DNA of 64,000 bases, taken from positions 83,396 through 147,395 of the forward strand of contig NZ_JOEQ01000018.1 in the NCBI RefSeq assembly GCF_000721075.1, read 5' to 3'. The DNA is from Streptosporangium amethystogenes. Lineage in GTDB: Bacteria; Actinomycetota; Actinomycetes; Streptosporangiales; Streptosporangiaceae. The position numbers and the translations under genes are program-made. Positions 26,592-34,273 of this stretch are shown here, piece by piece. The notes under the pieces are model-generated. The model was not told the origin of the DNA and searched no databases. It saw only the letters and a program-made list of their open reading frames with translations. How positions within the stretch are numbered: position 1 is the first letter of the stretch; each line of letters starts with the position of its first letter.

Positions 26592-27311
26592 GTGCACCCT
26601 GATTCACCGATCTCGGCCACCCTGGTCTGCTGGGGCAACGCCTGGCTCGCCGGACAGGTCGGCCTCGACGAGGCCGCCGACCGCGTGGAACGACAGGCCG
26701 GCCCCCAAGTCGTCGCCGCGGAAAGCGGCGACCTTCTCCTCCGTGGGTTCCTCGCCGACCTGCGGATCGAGGGTATGAAGTCGCTGCGACTGGCCCTGCC
26801 CGTCCCGGGCGACCCGCTCGGACTCACCGGACCGCCCCCCTTCAACTCCGCGGCCATCGAGGCCGGACAGGCGGCGACAGCCGTGCTCGGTGACAGATGC
26901 CTTGGCCTGGTCCCGGTAAAGGACCACCGCGGGTCATCGTACGCCGGGGTTCGCTGGAGCGTGCTGGAGGCCCGGACCGCGGCACCCGATCTGCCCTCTC
27001 TCGCCGACGCGGAGCATGAGCTGACCCGCGCGATGCGGGTGGCCACCGACGCCCTGCTCAGCGTGGAGGGTCCGGCCCAGGGCCACCGGCAGCTGAGAAT
27101 CATCGATGACGGCCTGGCTCCCGGCTACCCTGCCCGCGCCCATCGGGTCGCCGCCCTGGCCGCCCGTCTCGCCGCGGTGCTCCGCATAGCCGACGAGCGG
27201 GGACTCACCTCGGGCCAGCTCGCCGCACGCGCCGAGGCCCTGCGTGAGCTCGACCGCGCGGTGCGCCGGGCCCGCGTGGTCGCCCACCACGCCATCACCG
27301 AGCTGGTCTGA
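26592..27311 (+). CDS. Conserved actinobacterial protein of unknown function
   Basis: A 239-residue soluble protein, starting with GTG at 26592 (VHPDSPISATLVCWGNAWLAG). The N-terminal half contains LVCWGNAWL and LGLTGPPPFN; the C-terminal half is helical and Arg/Ala-rich (AHRVAALAARLAAVLRIAD). Similar proteins occur beside this type of ABC ATPase gene in actinomycetes as far as I recall, but no function is known. Its stop lies 9 nt from the end of the convergent kinase gene. Confidence 0.7.
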   Translation: MHPDSPISATLVCWGNAWLAGQVGLDEAADRVERQAGPQVVAAESGDLLLRGFLADLRIEGMKSLRLALPVPGDPLGLTGPPPFNSAAIEAGQAATAVLGDRCLGLVPVKDHRGSSYAGVRWSVLEARTAAPDLPSLADAEHELTRAMRVATDALLSVEGPAQGHRQLRIIDDGLAPGYPARAHRVAALAARLAAVLRIADERGLTSGQLAARAEALRELDRAVRRARVVAHHAITELV

Positions 27312-27319
27312 GGGCCTGG

Positions 27320-29764
27320 TCACCGGCCGGAGGTCAGCTTCCAGAGCTTGACGGTGCGGTCCTTGCCCGCCGAGACGGCCACCATGCGGTCGCCGACGGT
27401 CATGACGGCGACCGAGTAGACCCCGCCCTTGTGTGCCTTGATCGCCTTGCCGAGGGGTTTGCCCTCGGCCGGGTCCCAGAGCCGGACGGTCCCGTCCGTG
27501 CTGCCCGACACCAGCACGGTGCGCCCGTCCACCGTGCCGAACGCCAGGGAGTAGACGTTGCCTCCGTGCCCCTTGAGCGGCCTGCCGATGGTCTTGGAGG
27601 TCTTCGGGTCCCAGATCCTGATCTTCTTGTCCTTGCCGCCCGAGGCGATCACGGTGCGGTCGCCCAGCTTGCCGAAGGCCACCGAGAAGACCCGCCCGCT
27701 GTGCCCCCGGTAGACCTTGCCGTACCGCTTCCTGGTGACGAGGTCCCAGATCTTCAGCGTCTTGTCGGCACTGGCGGACACGACGACGGAGCGCTTTCCG
27801 ATCTTGCCGAAGGCGAGCCAGTTGACGTCGTCGCGGTGCGCGGAGACGACTTTGAGCAATCTGCGGCTCTTCAGGTTCCAGAAGTAGAGCGTGCCGTCAC
27901 CGTCCCCGGTGACGGCGACCGGTGAACCTTTCACCACGCCCGCCGCGGCGGAGAAGACCGCGATGGGGTGATGGCCGAGAACCCTGCTCTTGCGGGTCTT
28001 CAGGTTCCACAGGCGGACGGAGTGGTCGTAGCCACCGGTCACCGCGTAGGGCGTGCCGCCGAAGGTGACGGTGGCGACCGCGTAGACCTCGCCCCGGTGG
28101 CCGCGGAGCCGGTGAAGCCTCTTGTGCCCGGCGGGATCCCAGATCCCGAGCGAACCGTCCTGGCTGCCCGAGACCACCGTGGGCCTGCCCTTGATCTCGA
28201 CCTTGGCGAGGGACTGTACGGCCCTGCTGTGCCCCTTGAGCGCCTTGCCGTCCTGACCGTCGAAGAGCACCGGGGCGGGCGGCATGGCGAGCGGCTCGGA
28301 GGTCGGCGGCGTCGTGAGGCTCGCCGTGGGGGCCGAGGTCAGGGCCTGCGCGGCAGGTGTCGGGGCCGACGTGGCAGCCCGCGAGGCGGCCGTGGAGGAC
28401 CGCGTGGCGGGAGTCGAGGACGACGGCCTCCGCGTACCGTCATCGGGGGCGAGGGAGCTCGCCGTGGTGTCGCTCCGCATGCTCGGCACCGCCACCAGCA
28501 CGGCGGTGGCCAGGGCCAGGGCTCCCACGAGCACCCCGGTGACGAGGGCGGCCCGGCCGCGCCGCGTCCCGTGCTCGCCGGGCTCGGCGGGTACCGGGTC
28601 GCCGAAAAGGTCCGGGTGCCGCGGCGGCGGCGGGGGGTACGCCCCCTGAGCGGACGCGGCCTGCCGGCCGACGGGCGTCAGGTTGCCCGGGTAGCGCGCG
28701 GGTCCCGCGGGGGAGGCGAAGGGAACGGCAGCGGGCGGAGGAGCGGTTGGGGAGGTGCCCGCCCTGCCGGCCGGAGTGTGGCCGCGGGCCGTGCCGGGCT
28801 CCTGCGGATCCGCCCCTGACGGCCGTACCCACAACGTCTCGGGAGCGGGCGGCGGGGACACGGGCGGAACGGCGGGCGAAGGCACGGGCGAGGCGGCGGG
28901 CAGGGGCGGCACGGCGGGTGGAGGTCGCGGAGGCTCGGGAGCGGATGCCTCCTCTGACTGGGTGTCCAGAAGCGCGAACAGCACCTCGGAGGCGTTGGGC
29001 CGTTCCTCGGCCTGCTTGCTGAGGCACGAGGTGACGATCGGCCGCAGGGTGTCGGGGAGCTCGGACAGGTCGGGGTCCTCGTTCATCACCCGGTAGATGA
29101 CCGCGGGCACGCTGTCCTGGCCGAACGCGGGCCGCCCGGTCGCGGCGAACACCATCGTCAACGCCCAGCTGAACATGTCGGAGGAGGACCCGACCCGGTG
29201 CCCGGAGACCTGTTCCGGCGACATGTAGGCGGGGGTGCCGACCACTCCGCTCGTCACGGTCATCGCCGAGTCGAGGGCCCTGGCGATGCCGAAGTCGATC
29301 ACGCGGGGTCCGTCGGGACCGAGCAGCACGTTGCTGGGCTTGAAATCACGGTGCACGATGCCCGCCCGGTGGATGGCGGCCAGCGCGGTCACGGTACCGA
29401 CCGCGAGCCGGTGGAGCACGTTGCCGCCGCGAGGTCCCTCGGCCTGCACGATCCGCTGCAGGGAGACCCCCTCCACCAGCTCGCTCACGATGTAGGGGCG
29501 GTCACCGTCCATGTGGGCGCCCAGCACCTGGGCGGTGCAGAACGGCGCCACCCGGCGGGCGGCGGAGACCTCACGGAGGAATCGGTCGCCGTCCATGCCG
29601 GTGTCACTCAACCTGGGGTGGAGCAGCTTGATCGCCACCATCACCCCGTCGGGCCCCCGCCCCGCGTAGACCACCCCCTGTGCCCCCTCGCCGAGGCGGC
29701 CGAGCAGCCGGTAGTCGCCCAGTGACTCCGGGTCCTCCCTGCGCAACGGGCTCGTGTCCGGCAT
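27320..29764 (-). CDS. Ser/Thr protein kinase (PknB-type) with extracellular WD40 propeller
   Basis: An 814-residue receptor-like kinase. The kinase domain (about 15-275) is complete: LGEGAQGVVYAG, VAIKLL lysine, HRDFKPSNVLL catalytic loop, DFGIA, GTPAYMSPEQ. A Pro/Ala-rich linker (about 285-420) and one membrane helix (LVTGVLVGALALATAVLVAV, near 435) follow. Outside the cell a Ser/Thr/Ala-rich stretch leads to about seven WD40 repeats (530-814) with repeated units such as HSGRVFSVAFGKLG and RIWDPKT. The propeller is the likely sensor or protein-binding part. The ATG at 29764 has GGGGAGG 6 nt upstream. Confidence 0.93.
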   Translation of the reverse strand: MPDTSPLRREDPESLGDYRLLGRLGEGAQGVVYAGRGPDGVMVAIKLLHPRLSDTGMDGDRFLREVSAARRVAPFCTAQVLGAHMDGDRPYIVSELVEGVSLQRIVQAEGPRGGNVLHRLAVGTVTALAAIHRAGIVHRDFKPSNVLLGPDGPRVIDFGIARALDSAMTVTSGVVGTPAYMSPEQVSGHRVGSSSDMFSWALTMVFAATGRPAFGQDSVPAVIYRVMNEDPDLSELPDTLRPIVTSCLSKQAEERPNASEVLFALLDTQSEEASAPEPPRPPPAVPPLPAASPVPSPAVPPVSPPPAPETLWVRPSGADPQEPGTARGHTPAGRAGTSPTAPPPAAVPFASPAGPARYPGNLTPVGRQAASAQGAYPPPPPRHPDLFGDPVPAEPGEHGTRRGRAALVTGVLVGALALATAVLVAVPSMRSDTTASSLAPDDGTRRPSSSTPATRSSTAASRAATSAPTPAAQALTSAPTASLTTPPTSEPLAMPPAPVLFDGQDGKALKGHSRAVQSLAKVEIKGRPTVVSGSQDGSLGIWDPAGHKRLHRLRGHRGEVYAVATVTFGGTPYAVTGGYDHSVRLWNLKTRKSRVLGHHPIAVFSAAAGVVKGSPVAVTGDGDGTLYFWNLKSRRLLKVVSAHRDDVNWLAFGKIGKRSVVVSASADKTLKIWDLVTRKRYGKVYRGHSGRVFSVAFGKLGDRTVIASGGKDKKIRIWDPKTSKTIGRPLKGHGGNVYSLAFGTVDGRTVLVSGSTDGTVRLWDPAEGKPLGKAIKAHKGGVYSVAVMTVGDRMVAVSAGKDRTVKLWKLTSGR

Positions 29765-29898
29765 CTGAGCCTCCCCGTTGTCCAGCCTGCGAACCGCCGC
29801 CATCCCCGAGTCACCAAAGATACGCAAATAACTAATTTTCAGGTAGATCATTCACGCTTCCGGCGTGTTCTTCTTAAGTCATAATCTTCGAAACGAAT

Positions 29899-29914
29899 GG
29901 TGACCACGGTCACC
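29899..29914. promoter_or_regulatory. Palindrome before the first secreted paralogue
   Basis: GGTGACC-AC-GGTCACC is a perfect 7-bp inverted repeat 23 nt upstream of the ATG at 29937. A CATAAT box lies just before it (29879-29884), so the palindrome falls in the early transcribed region and could be an operator. Confidence 0.4.
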
Positions 29915-29936
29915 CCTAGCTCGTGCGGAGACGCCC

Positions 29937-30653
29937 ATGCGCCGAAGCTTCGGCACGCTCCTAGGTCTCAGCCTCATCACTCCGCTCGCGTTCGCCCCCA
30001 GCGCCTCGGCCGCCGCGAACACACAGCCCCCGACTTCGGCCGAGGTCCCGTCGGCGACCCGGACGGACGTCTCGGCCATGGCCCCGTCAGCGGCGAGTCT
30101 GGACAGGCCCTGGTCCGCTTTCAAGGTCTCGGTTAAAGCCCCAAAGCGGGTCAGAAGCGGCCAAGAGTTCATGTATACGATCAAAATTACCAATCGGGGA
30201 CCGCGGAAGGCCGACTACTTCTACGTAGGCGGGACCCTCCTGCCGAAAGGCATCAGCAAGACCGTCTACTACAAGGGCCCGAAAGGCACCGACTGCGACT
30301 TCTACACCGACGGCTTCTGGTGCGTGACGCCCTGGATCATCGGCAGGGGTGAGTCGGAGACGGTGCGCGTCTGGGTCAAGCTCAACAAGCGGACCAGGGG
30401 CACCGCGGTCGCCAAGCTCGGCGCCGACACCTGGAACGTCCCGACCGGAGGCGCGGACCTCAGCCGCGACGAGTGGCGGCGGCTGAACTTCCCCCACTGG
30501 TACTACCTCAAGACGGTGAAAACCAAGATCGTCCACCCCACGCCGCCCAAACCCAAGCGCGGTGGGAGCGAGAGATACACCCCGCCACCGCCGCCGCCTC
30601 CCCCGCCGCCGCCCCCACCGCCGGGACGGCGCGAGGAGAAGAAGGACACCTGA
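29937..30653 (+). CDS. Secreted paralogue 1 with poly-proline tail
   Basis: A 238-residue exported protein: signal peptide (about 1-27, cleavage near ASAAAN), a beta-rich domain (about 60-200) and a basic, proline-rich tail with 14 consecutive prolines (30582-30623). The domain has KVSVKAPKRVRSGQEF, ITNRGPRKADYFYVGG and a Cys pair in TDCDFYTDGFWC. It is clearly related to the proteins at 32703 and 33638. The fold looks like an Ig-like or DUF11/CARDB-like sandwich, by inference. A stretch of 14 Pro would stall ribosomes without EF-P. Confidence 0.7.
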   Translation: MRRSFGTLLGLSLITPLAFAPSASAAANTQPPTSAEVPSATRTDVSAMAPSAASLDRPWSAFKVSVKAPKRVRSGQEFMYTIKITNRGPRKADYFYVGGTLLPKGISKTVYYKGPKGTDCDFYTDGFWCVTPWIIGRGESETVRVWVKLNKRTRGTAVAKLGADTWNVPTGGADLSRDEWRRLNFPHWYYLKTVKTKIVHPTPPKPKRGGSERYTPPPPPPPPPPPPPPGRREEKKDT

Positions 30654-30666
30654 CCTCGCACGCCGG

Positions 30667-31305
30667 TCAGGCCAGGCCGTTCCGCACCGCGTAGAGGGCG
30701 GCCTGGGTCCTGTCCTGCACGCCCAGCTTCATCAGCACGTTGGAGACGTGGGTCTTCACGGTCTTCTCCGCCACGGTGAGCCGTCTGGCGATCTCCCGGT
30801 TGGAACGGCCCGACGCGATCAGCGTGAGCACCTCGCGCTCCCGCTCGGTCAACGGTGCCACCCGCCTGTCCTCCGGCGTGGCCGGAACGGATCCGGGGAG
30901 GGAGAACATCGCCTCCGCCGCCTCGGGAGCGAGCAGCACCTGGCCGCCGTGCACCGCCCGGATCGCGTGCACGAGCGCTGCCGGTTCGACGTCCTTGTAC
31001 AGAAAGCCCGCCGCACCCGCCCGGATCGCCGGGGCCACGTCCTCCCGGTCACTGACCGAGGTCAGCACGAGCGCCCGCGGCGACAGTCCCCGCTCCCCCA
31101 GCAGGAGCAGCGCGCCGAGCCCGTCGAGGACCGGCATCTTCAGGTCGAGCAGCAGCACGTCCGGGGTGAGGGTCTCCACCAGGGCGACCGCCTCGGCGCC
31201 GTCGGCGGCCTCGCCGACCACGTCGAGGTCCTCCTGAAGTTCCAGGAAGGTACGCAGCCCCTGCCGGACGACCGGGTGATCGTCGGCGATCAGGACGCGG
31301 ATCAC
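30667..31305 (-). CDS. NarL/LuxR-type response regulator
   Basis: A 212-residue response regulator. The receiver domain (1-120) has the acidic pair in IADDHP, the phosphorylation site Asp54 in LLLDLKMPVL and the conserved Lys in GFLYKD. The LuxR-type helix-turn-helix (about 150-212) reads LTEREREVLTLIASGRSNREIA and later TVKTHVSNVL. It starts with GTG at 31305, overlapping the end of the sensor kinase gene by 4 nt, so the pair is cotranslated. Confidence 0.95.
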   Translation of the reverse strand: MIRVLIADDHPVVRQGLRTFLELQEDLDVVGEAADGAEAVALVETLTPDVLLLDLKMPVLDGLGALLLLGERGLSPRALVLTSVSDREDVAPAIRAGAAGFLYKDVEPAALVHAIRAVHGGQVLLAPEAAEAMFSLPGSVPATPEDRRVAPLTEREREVLTLIASGRSNREIARRLTVAEKTVKTHVSNVLMKLGVQDRTQAALYAVRNGLA

Positions 31306-32432
31306 GCCGGTACCTCCATCCGGACGAGCGTGCCGCCCCCGGGCTCCGACCTCACCCGCACGTTGCCGCCGACGGCCTCCGCCCGATCGCCCATCGAGGC
31401 GATGCCCAGCCCTCGTCCCACGGCGGCGGTCACCTCGAATCCCATCCCGTCGTCGCTCACCTCCAGAAACACGCGCCCACCCTCGCAGCCCAGCCGTACG
31501 CCGACGGCACGCGCCTTCGAATGCCTGGAGGCGTTGTGCAGCGCCTCCTGGGCCACCCGCAGCACGACCGCCTCGATCTCTGGTTCGAGGTCGCACACCG
31601 GAGCCTCCTCGAACGAGAACGAGGCCGGGTGGAGCCGGTCGAGCAGGCGGACGTGCTTGCGGAGCGTCTCGGCCAGGCCGTGCCGGTCGAGCTCGGCCGG
31701 CCGGAGTTCGACGATCACCTCCCGTAGTTCGGCCAGCGCCTCTCCCGCCAGCCGTTCCACCCGGTCGAGCTCCCGCACCGCCCGTACGGGGTCGTCGGCG
31801 ACCAGCGACGCCGCGGCCCGCGCGGTGAGGCGCAGCGAGAACAGCTTCTGAGTCACCGCGTCGTGCAGTTCCCTGGCCATCCGGGTGCGCTCCTCCACCA
31901 GCGTGAGCTCCCGGCTCCGCTCGTACAGGCGGGCGTTGGTGAGGGCGAGCGCGGCGTGCGCGGCGAACATGGTGAGCAGCCGCTGGTCGGCCTCGGTGAA
32001 GCCGCCCGGGGCCCGCTTGTTGGACAGGAAGATGATGCCGAGCACCTCGTCCCCGTCGAGGATCGGCACCCCGAGAAAGTCCTTGAGCACCGGGTGGGCA
32101 CGGGGCCAGTGTTCGAACCGGGGGTCCCTGCGGATGTCGGGAAGCCTGACCGGCACGCCCTCGCGCAGCATGGCGCCGAGCATGCCGTGCTGGCGGGGCG
32201 TGGGCCCGATCACGTCCCACTCCTCATCGGAGATGCCCTCGGCGACGAACTCGGCGAACGCCCCCTGGTCGTCGGGCACGCCCAGCGCGGCGTAGCGGGC
32301 GTCCAGCAGCCGGCCCGCCGACCGCACGATGACGCCGAGCACCTCCCGGACCGACAGATGCCTGGTCACCGCGAGGACGGCCGAGCTCACCGCGTGCAGC
32401 ACGGCGTCCAGGTCCTCACTCTCGGAGCTCAC
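31302..32432 (-). CDS. Sensor histidine kinase with GAF domain
   Basis: A 376-residue soluble kinase with no membrane segment. A GAF domain (about 30-175; GVPILDGDEVLGIIFLSNK) is followed by a HisKA_3 dimerisation domain with the phospho-His in RELHDAVTQ (near 190) and an HATPase domain (about 280-376; EALHNASRHSKA, VSDDGMGF, GLGIASMGDRAEAVGG). GAF sensors of this group (DevS/NarX-like) respond to small molecules or redox state inside the cell. It pairs with the overlapping response regulator. Targets may include the flanking secreted paralogues, by position only. Confidence 0.95.
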   Translation of the reverse strand: MSSESEDLDAVLHAVSSAVLAVTRHLSVREVLGVIVRSAGRLLDARYAALGVPDDQGAFAEFVAEGISDEEWDVIGPTPRQHGMLGAMLREGVPVRLPDIRRDPRFEHWPRAHPVLKDFLGVPILDGDEVLGIIFLSNKRAPGGFTEADQRLLTMFAAHAALALTNARLYERSRELTLVEERTRMARELHDAVTQKLFSLRLTARAAASLVADDPVRAVRELDRVERLAGEALAELREVIVELRPAELDRHGLAETLRKHVRLLDRLHPASFSFEEAPVCDLEPEIEAVVLRVAQEALHNASRHSKARAVGVRLGCEGGRVFLEVSDDGMGFEVTAAVGRGLGIASMGDRAEAVGGNVRVRSEPGGGTLVRMEVPA

Positions 32433-32702
32433 GGAACGACTCTAGCCCCGGTCCAACGAGAGCTCGGAGCCACCGTGCGGCGGCGTGCGAGGGAGCGGGC
32501 ACGGCTGCCGAGCTGCTCTTCGGCCAGGCCGACGGCCCGCTGGGAGCCCTGCGGAGGACCGGGTCGCGGCGGACACCCGAGGTGTCGTCCAACCGCTCAC
32601 CGTTCGGTCGGCCAGTCAGTCACAAGGAATCCACAAGTGGGCTCCCGCATGCTGATCGCAGTAGCCAACGGGGGATCACCGAATTCCGACTGGAGTAAAG
32701 AA

Positions 32703-33248
32703 ATGCGCCGGCACCTGACCGCCTTCGCCGCCATCGCCCTGGCGGGAGGCATGCTGCTCACCCCGGGAACCGCGAACGCCGCGGCTCCCCGGATCACCGC
32801 CCCGCAGGGGACCGTCCAGGCCGACAAGCCGCTCGCGCCGCTGAAGCTGACCGTCACCTACCCTCGCAGGGCCTGGGCGGGTGACTCGTACGTCTACACA
32901 CTCACCACCAAGAACGTCGGCAAGTGGTACACCGACATCGCCTACATCGGCGGCTACCTTCCCCCGCAGGTCTCCAAGGTTCGCGTCATCCGCAAGCCCG
33001 CCGGGTCGTACTGCGAGATCTCCGGCCGCGAGGTGGGCTGCCTGCTCGACACCCTGAACCCCGGAAAGACGGCCACCGTCAAGGTCAGGGTCTGGTTGAA
33101 GAACAGCGCCAGGGGCACCGCGACCGCCGACTTCGGCTCGGCCTCGATCGACGTTCCCGCGGGCGGGCTCGACACCTTCGACATCCACGGCATCGACATC
33201 GGCAGCGACGTCAAGTACGTGCGGGTGAAGACCCGGGTGCTCCGCTAG
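32703..33248 (+). CDS. Secreted paralogue 2
   Basis: A 181-residue exported protein with a signal peptide (about 1-26, GTANAAAP cleavage) and one beta-rich domain: LKLTVTYPRRAWAGDSYVYTL, KNVGKWYTDIAYIGGYLP, and a Cys pair in GSYCEISGREVGC. It is a divergent member of the family at 29937 and 33638; pattern and cysteine positions are shared. The ATG at 32703 follows GGAGTAAAG. It is divergent from the sensor kinase gene. Confidence 0.68.
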   Translation: MRRHLTAFAAIALAGGMLLTPGTANAAAPRITAPQGTVQADKPLAPLKLTVTYPRRAWAGDSYVYTLTTKNVGKWYTDIAYIGGYLPPQVSKVRVIRKPAGSYCEISGREVGCLLDTLNPGKTATVKVRVWLKNSARGTATADFGSASIDVPAGGLDTFDIHGIDIGSDVKYVRVKTRVLR

Positions 33249-33379
33249 CCGGCCGACCGTTCCGCGCGTGTCACCGTCCCCTGAGATCGATGACGCGGCA
33301 CGCGCGGAAAATACATATAGCCCGTTTCATCCCCTGAAGTCCCTTTAATGGACTTTCAGAGACCAGTCCCTTCGCGATT

Positions 33380-33399
33380 CGGGTTCCGCACGGAACCCG
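33380..33399 (+). terminator. Hairpin after paralogue 2
   Basis: CGGGTTCCG (33380-33388) and CGGAACCCG (33391-33399) form a perfect 9-bp stem with a 2-nt loop, 130 nt downstream of the paralogue 2 stop. It may end that transcript or shield the next promoter. Confidence 0.4.
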
Positions 33400-33582
33400 G
33401 ACCTCCGCCCGACACGGAGCCCCGATCCTTTCCTGCCCCGGGTTGCCCCGCCAGGCGAACCGGCCGGTGCGGTCACCTCACGCTTCGTGCCCACCGCTCA
33501 GCCGGACGTCACGCCGTACGGTCCACTAAATACATAATTGAATATTGATTTCTCCTCACATCTATATGTGTGATAAAACGCT

Positions 33583-33609
33583 GGAACTTTATGGGGCGTT
33601 CCAGGCGTC
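33583..33609 (+). promoter_or_regulatory. ECF sigma-type promoter of paralogue 3
   Basis: GGAAC (33583-33587), then one T and 17 nt, then CGTC (33606-33609) matches the GGAAC ... CGTC pattern of many actinobacterial extracytoplasmic-function sigma factors. It lies 28 nt upstream of the ATG at 33638. The ECF sigma factor is not in the window. Confidence 0.45.
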
Positions 33610-33637
33610 CCCTAACCCTTCAGCTGGGAGACGTTTG

Positions 33638-34195
33638 ATGCGCCACCCGATCTCCAGGATCGTCGCCCTTGCTCTGGTCGCCCCGCTGGCCGGTGGCATG
33701 CTGCTCGCCGCCCCCGCCTCGGCCGCCTCCACGCAGGCGCCCGCGGCGACGGTCAAGGCCGCGGCCGAACCGTTCTCCTCCTTCGCGGTCACGGTTTCCG
33801 CGCCGAAGAGGGCGAAGGTCGGCGGAAAGATCACTTACCGGATCAAGGCCGTCAACAAGGGCCCCTACGAGGCCGACGCCTTCTACATGGGCGGCCTGCT
33901 GCCCAAGGGGTCCAAGGCCACCGCGGTCTCCGCGCCCAAGGGCACGCAGTGCGGCAACTACGAAGACGGATTCTGGTGCTTCACCCCCTACGCCCTCAAG
34001 ATCGATGAATACCAGACCATCGCGATCACGGTGAAGCTCGGCAAGAAGTCGGGACGGACCGCCGAGGCCATCCTGGGCGTCGACACCTACGACCTCCAGA
34101 CCGGCGCCGAGGACCTCTCCCGGGACGAGTTGGAGCGTCTGGGCACCAAGGGCTGGTATTTCGTGAAGAAGGTCAAGACCAAGATCGTGGGCTGA
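33638..34195 (+). CDS. Secreted paralogue 3
   Basis: A 185-residue exported protein: signal peptide (about 1-28, PASAAS cleavage) and a beta-rich domain closely matching paralogue 1: VTVSAPKRAKVGGKITYRI, KGPYEADAFYMGGLLPKG, Cys pair in TQCGNYEDGFWC, then LSRDELERLG and VKKVKTKIV at the end. The ATG at 33638 follows GGGAG. It lacks the proline tail of paralogue 1. A strong terminator follows. Confidence 0.72.
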   Translation: MRHPISRIVALALVAPLAGGMLLAAPASAASTQAPAATVKAAAEPFSSFAVTVSAPKRAKVGGKITYRIKAVNKGPYEADAFYMGGLLPKGSKATAVSAPKGTQCGNYEDGFWCFTPYALKIDEYQTIAITVKLGKKSGRTAEAILGVDTYDLQTGAEDLSRDELERLGTKGWYFVKKVKTKIVG

Positions 34196-34206
34196 CCGAG
34201 CCCGAC

Positions 34207-34257
34207 GAGAAGGCGAGGAGCCCCGGCCTGTGACAGGCCGGGGCTCCTCGCCTTCTC
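34207..34257. terminator. Perfect 24-bp hairpin, bidirectional terminator
   Basis: Positions 34207-34230 and 34234-34257 are perfectly complementary over 24 bp around a 3-nt loop (TGA). The stem begins GAGAAGGCGAGG and the far arm ends CTCGCCTTCTC, followed by CGTTCG. It separates the convergent paralogue 3 and extradiol dioxygenase genes and can stop both. Confidence 0.85.
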
Positions 34258-34273
34258 CGTTCGGGGACACCGC

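Larger units (their letters stand above)
33249..33637. other. 389-bp intergenic stretch with hairpins and A/T-rich promoter DNA
   Basis: No gene is seen. It contains a 6-bp hairpin AAGTCC/GGACTT (33337-33355), a perfect 9-bp hairpin CGGGTTCCG-CA-CGGAACCCG (33380-33399), an unusually A/T-rich segment (33525-33580) with the small palindrome CACAT-CTAT-ATGTG (33557-33570), and an ECF-type promoter just before the third paralogue. Confidence 0.55.
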
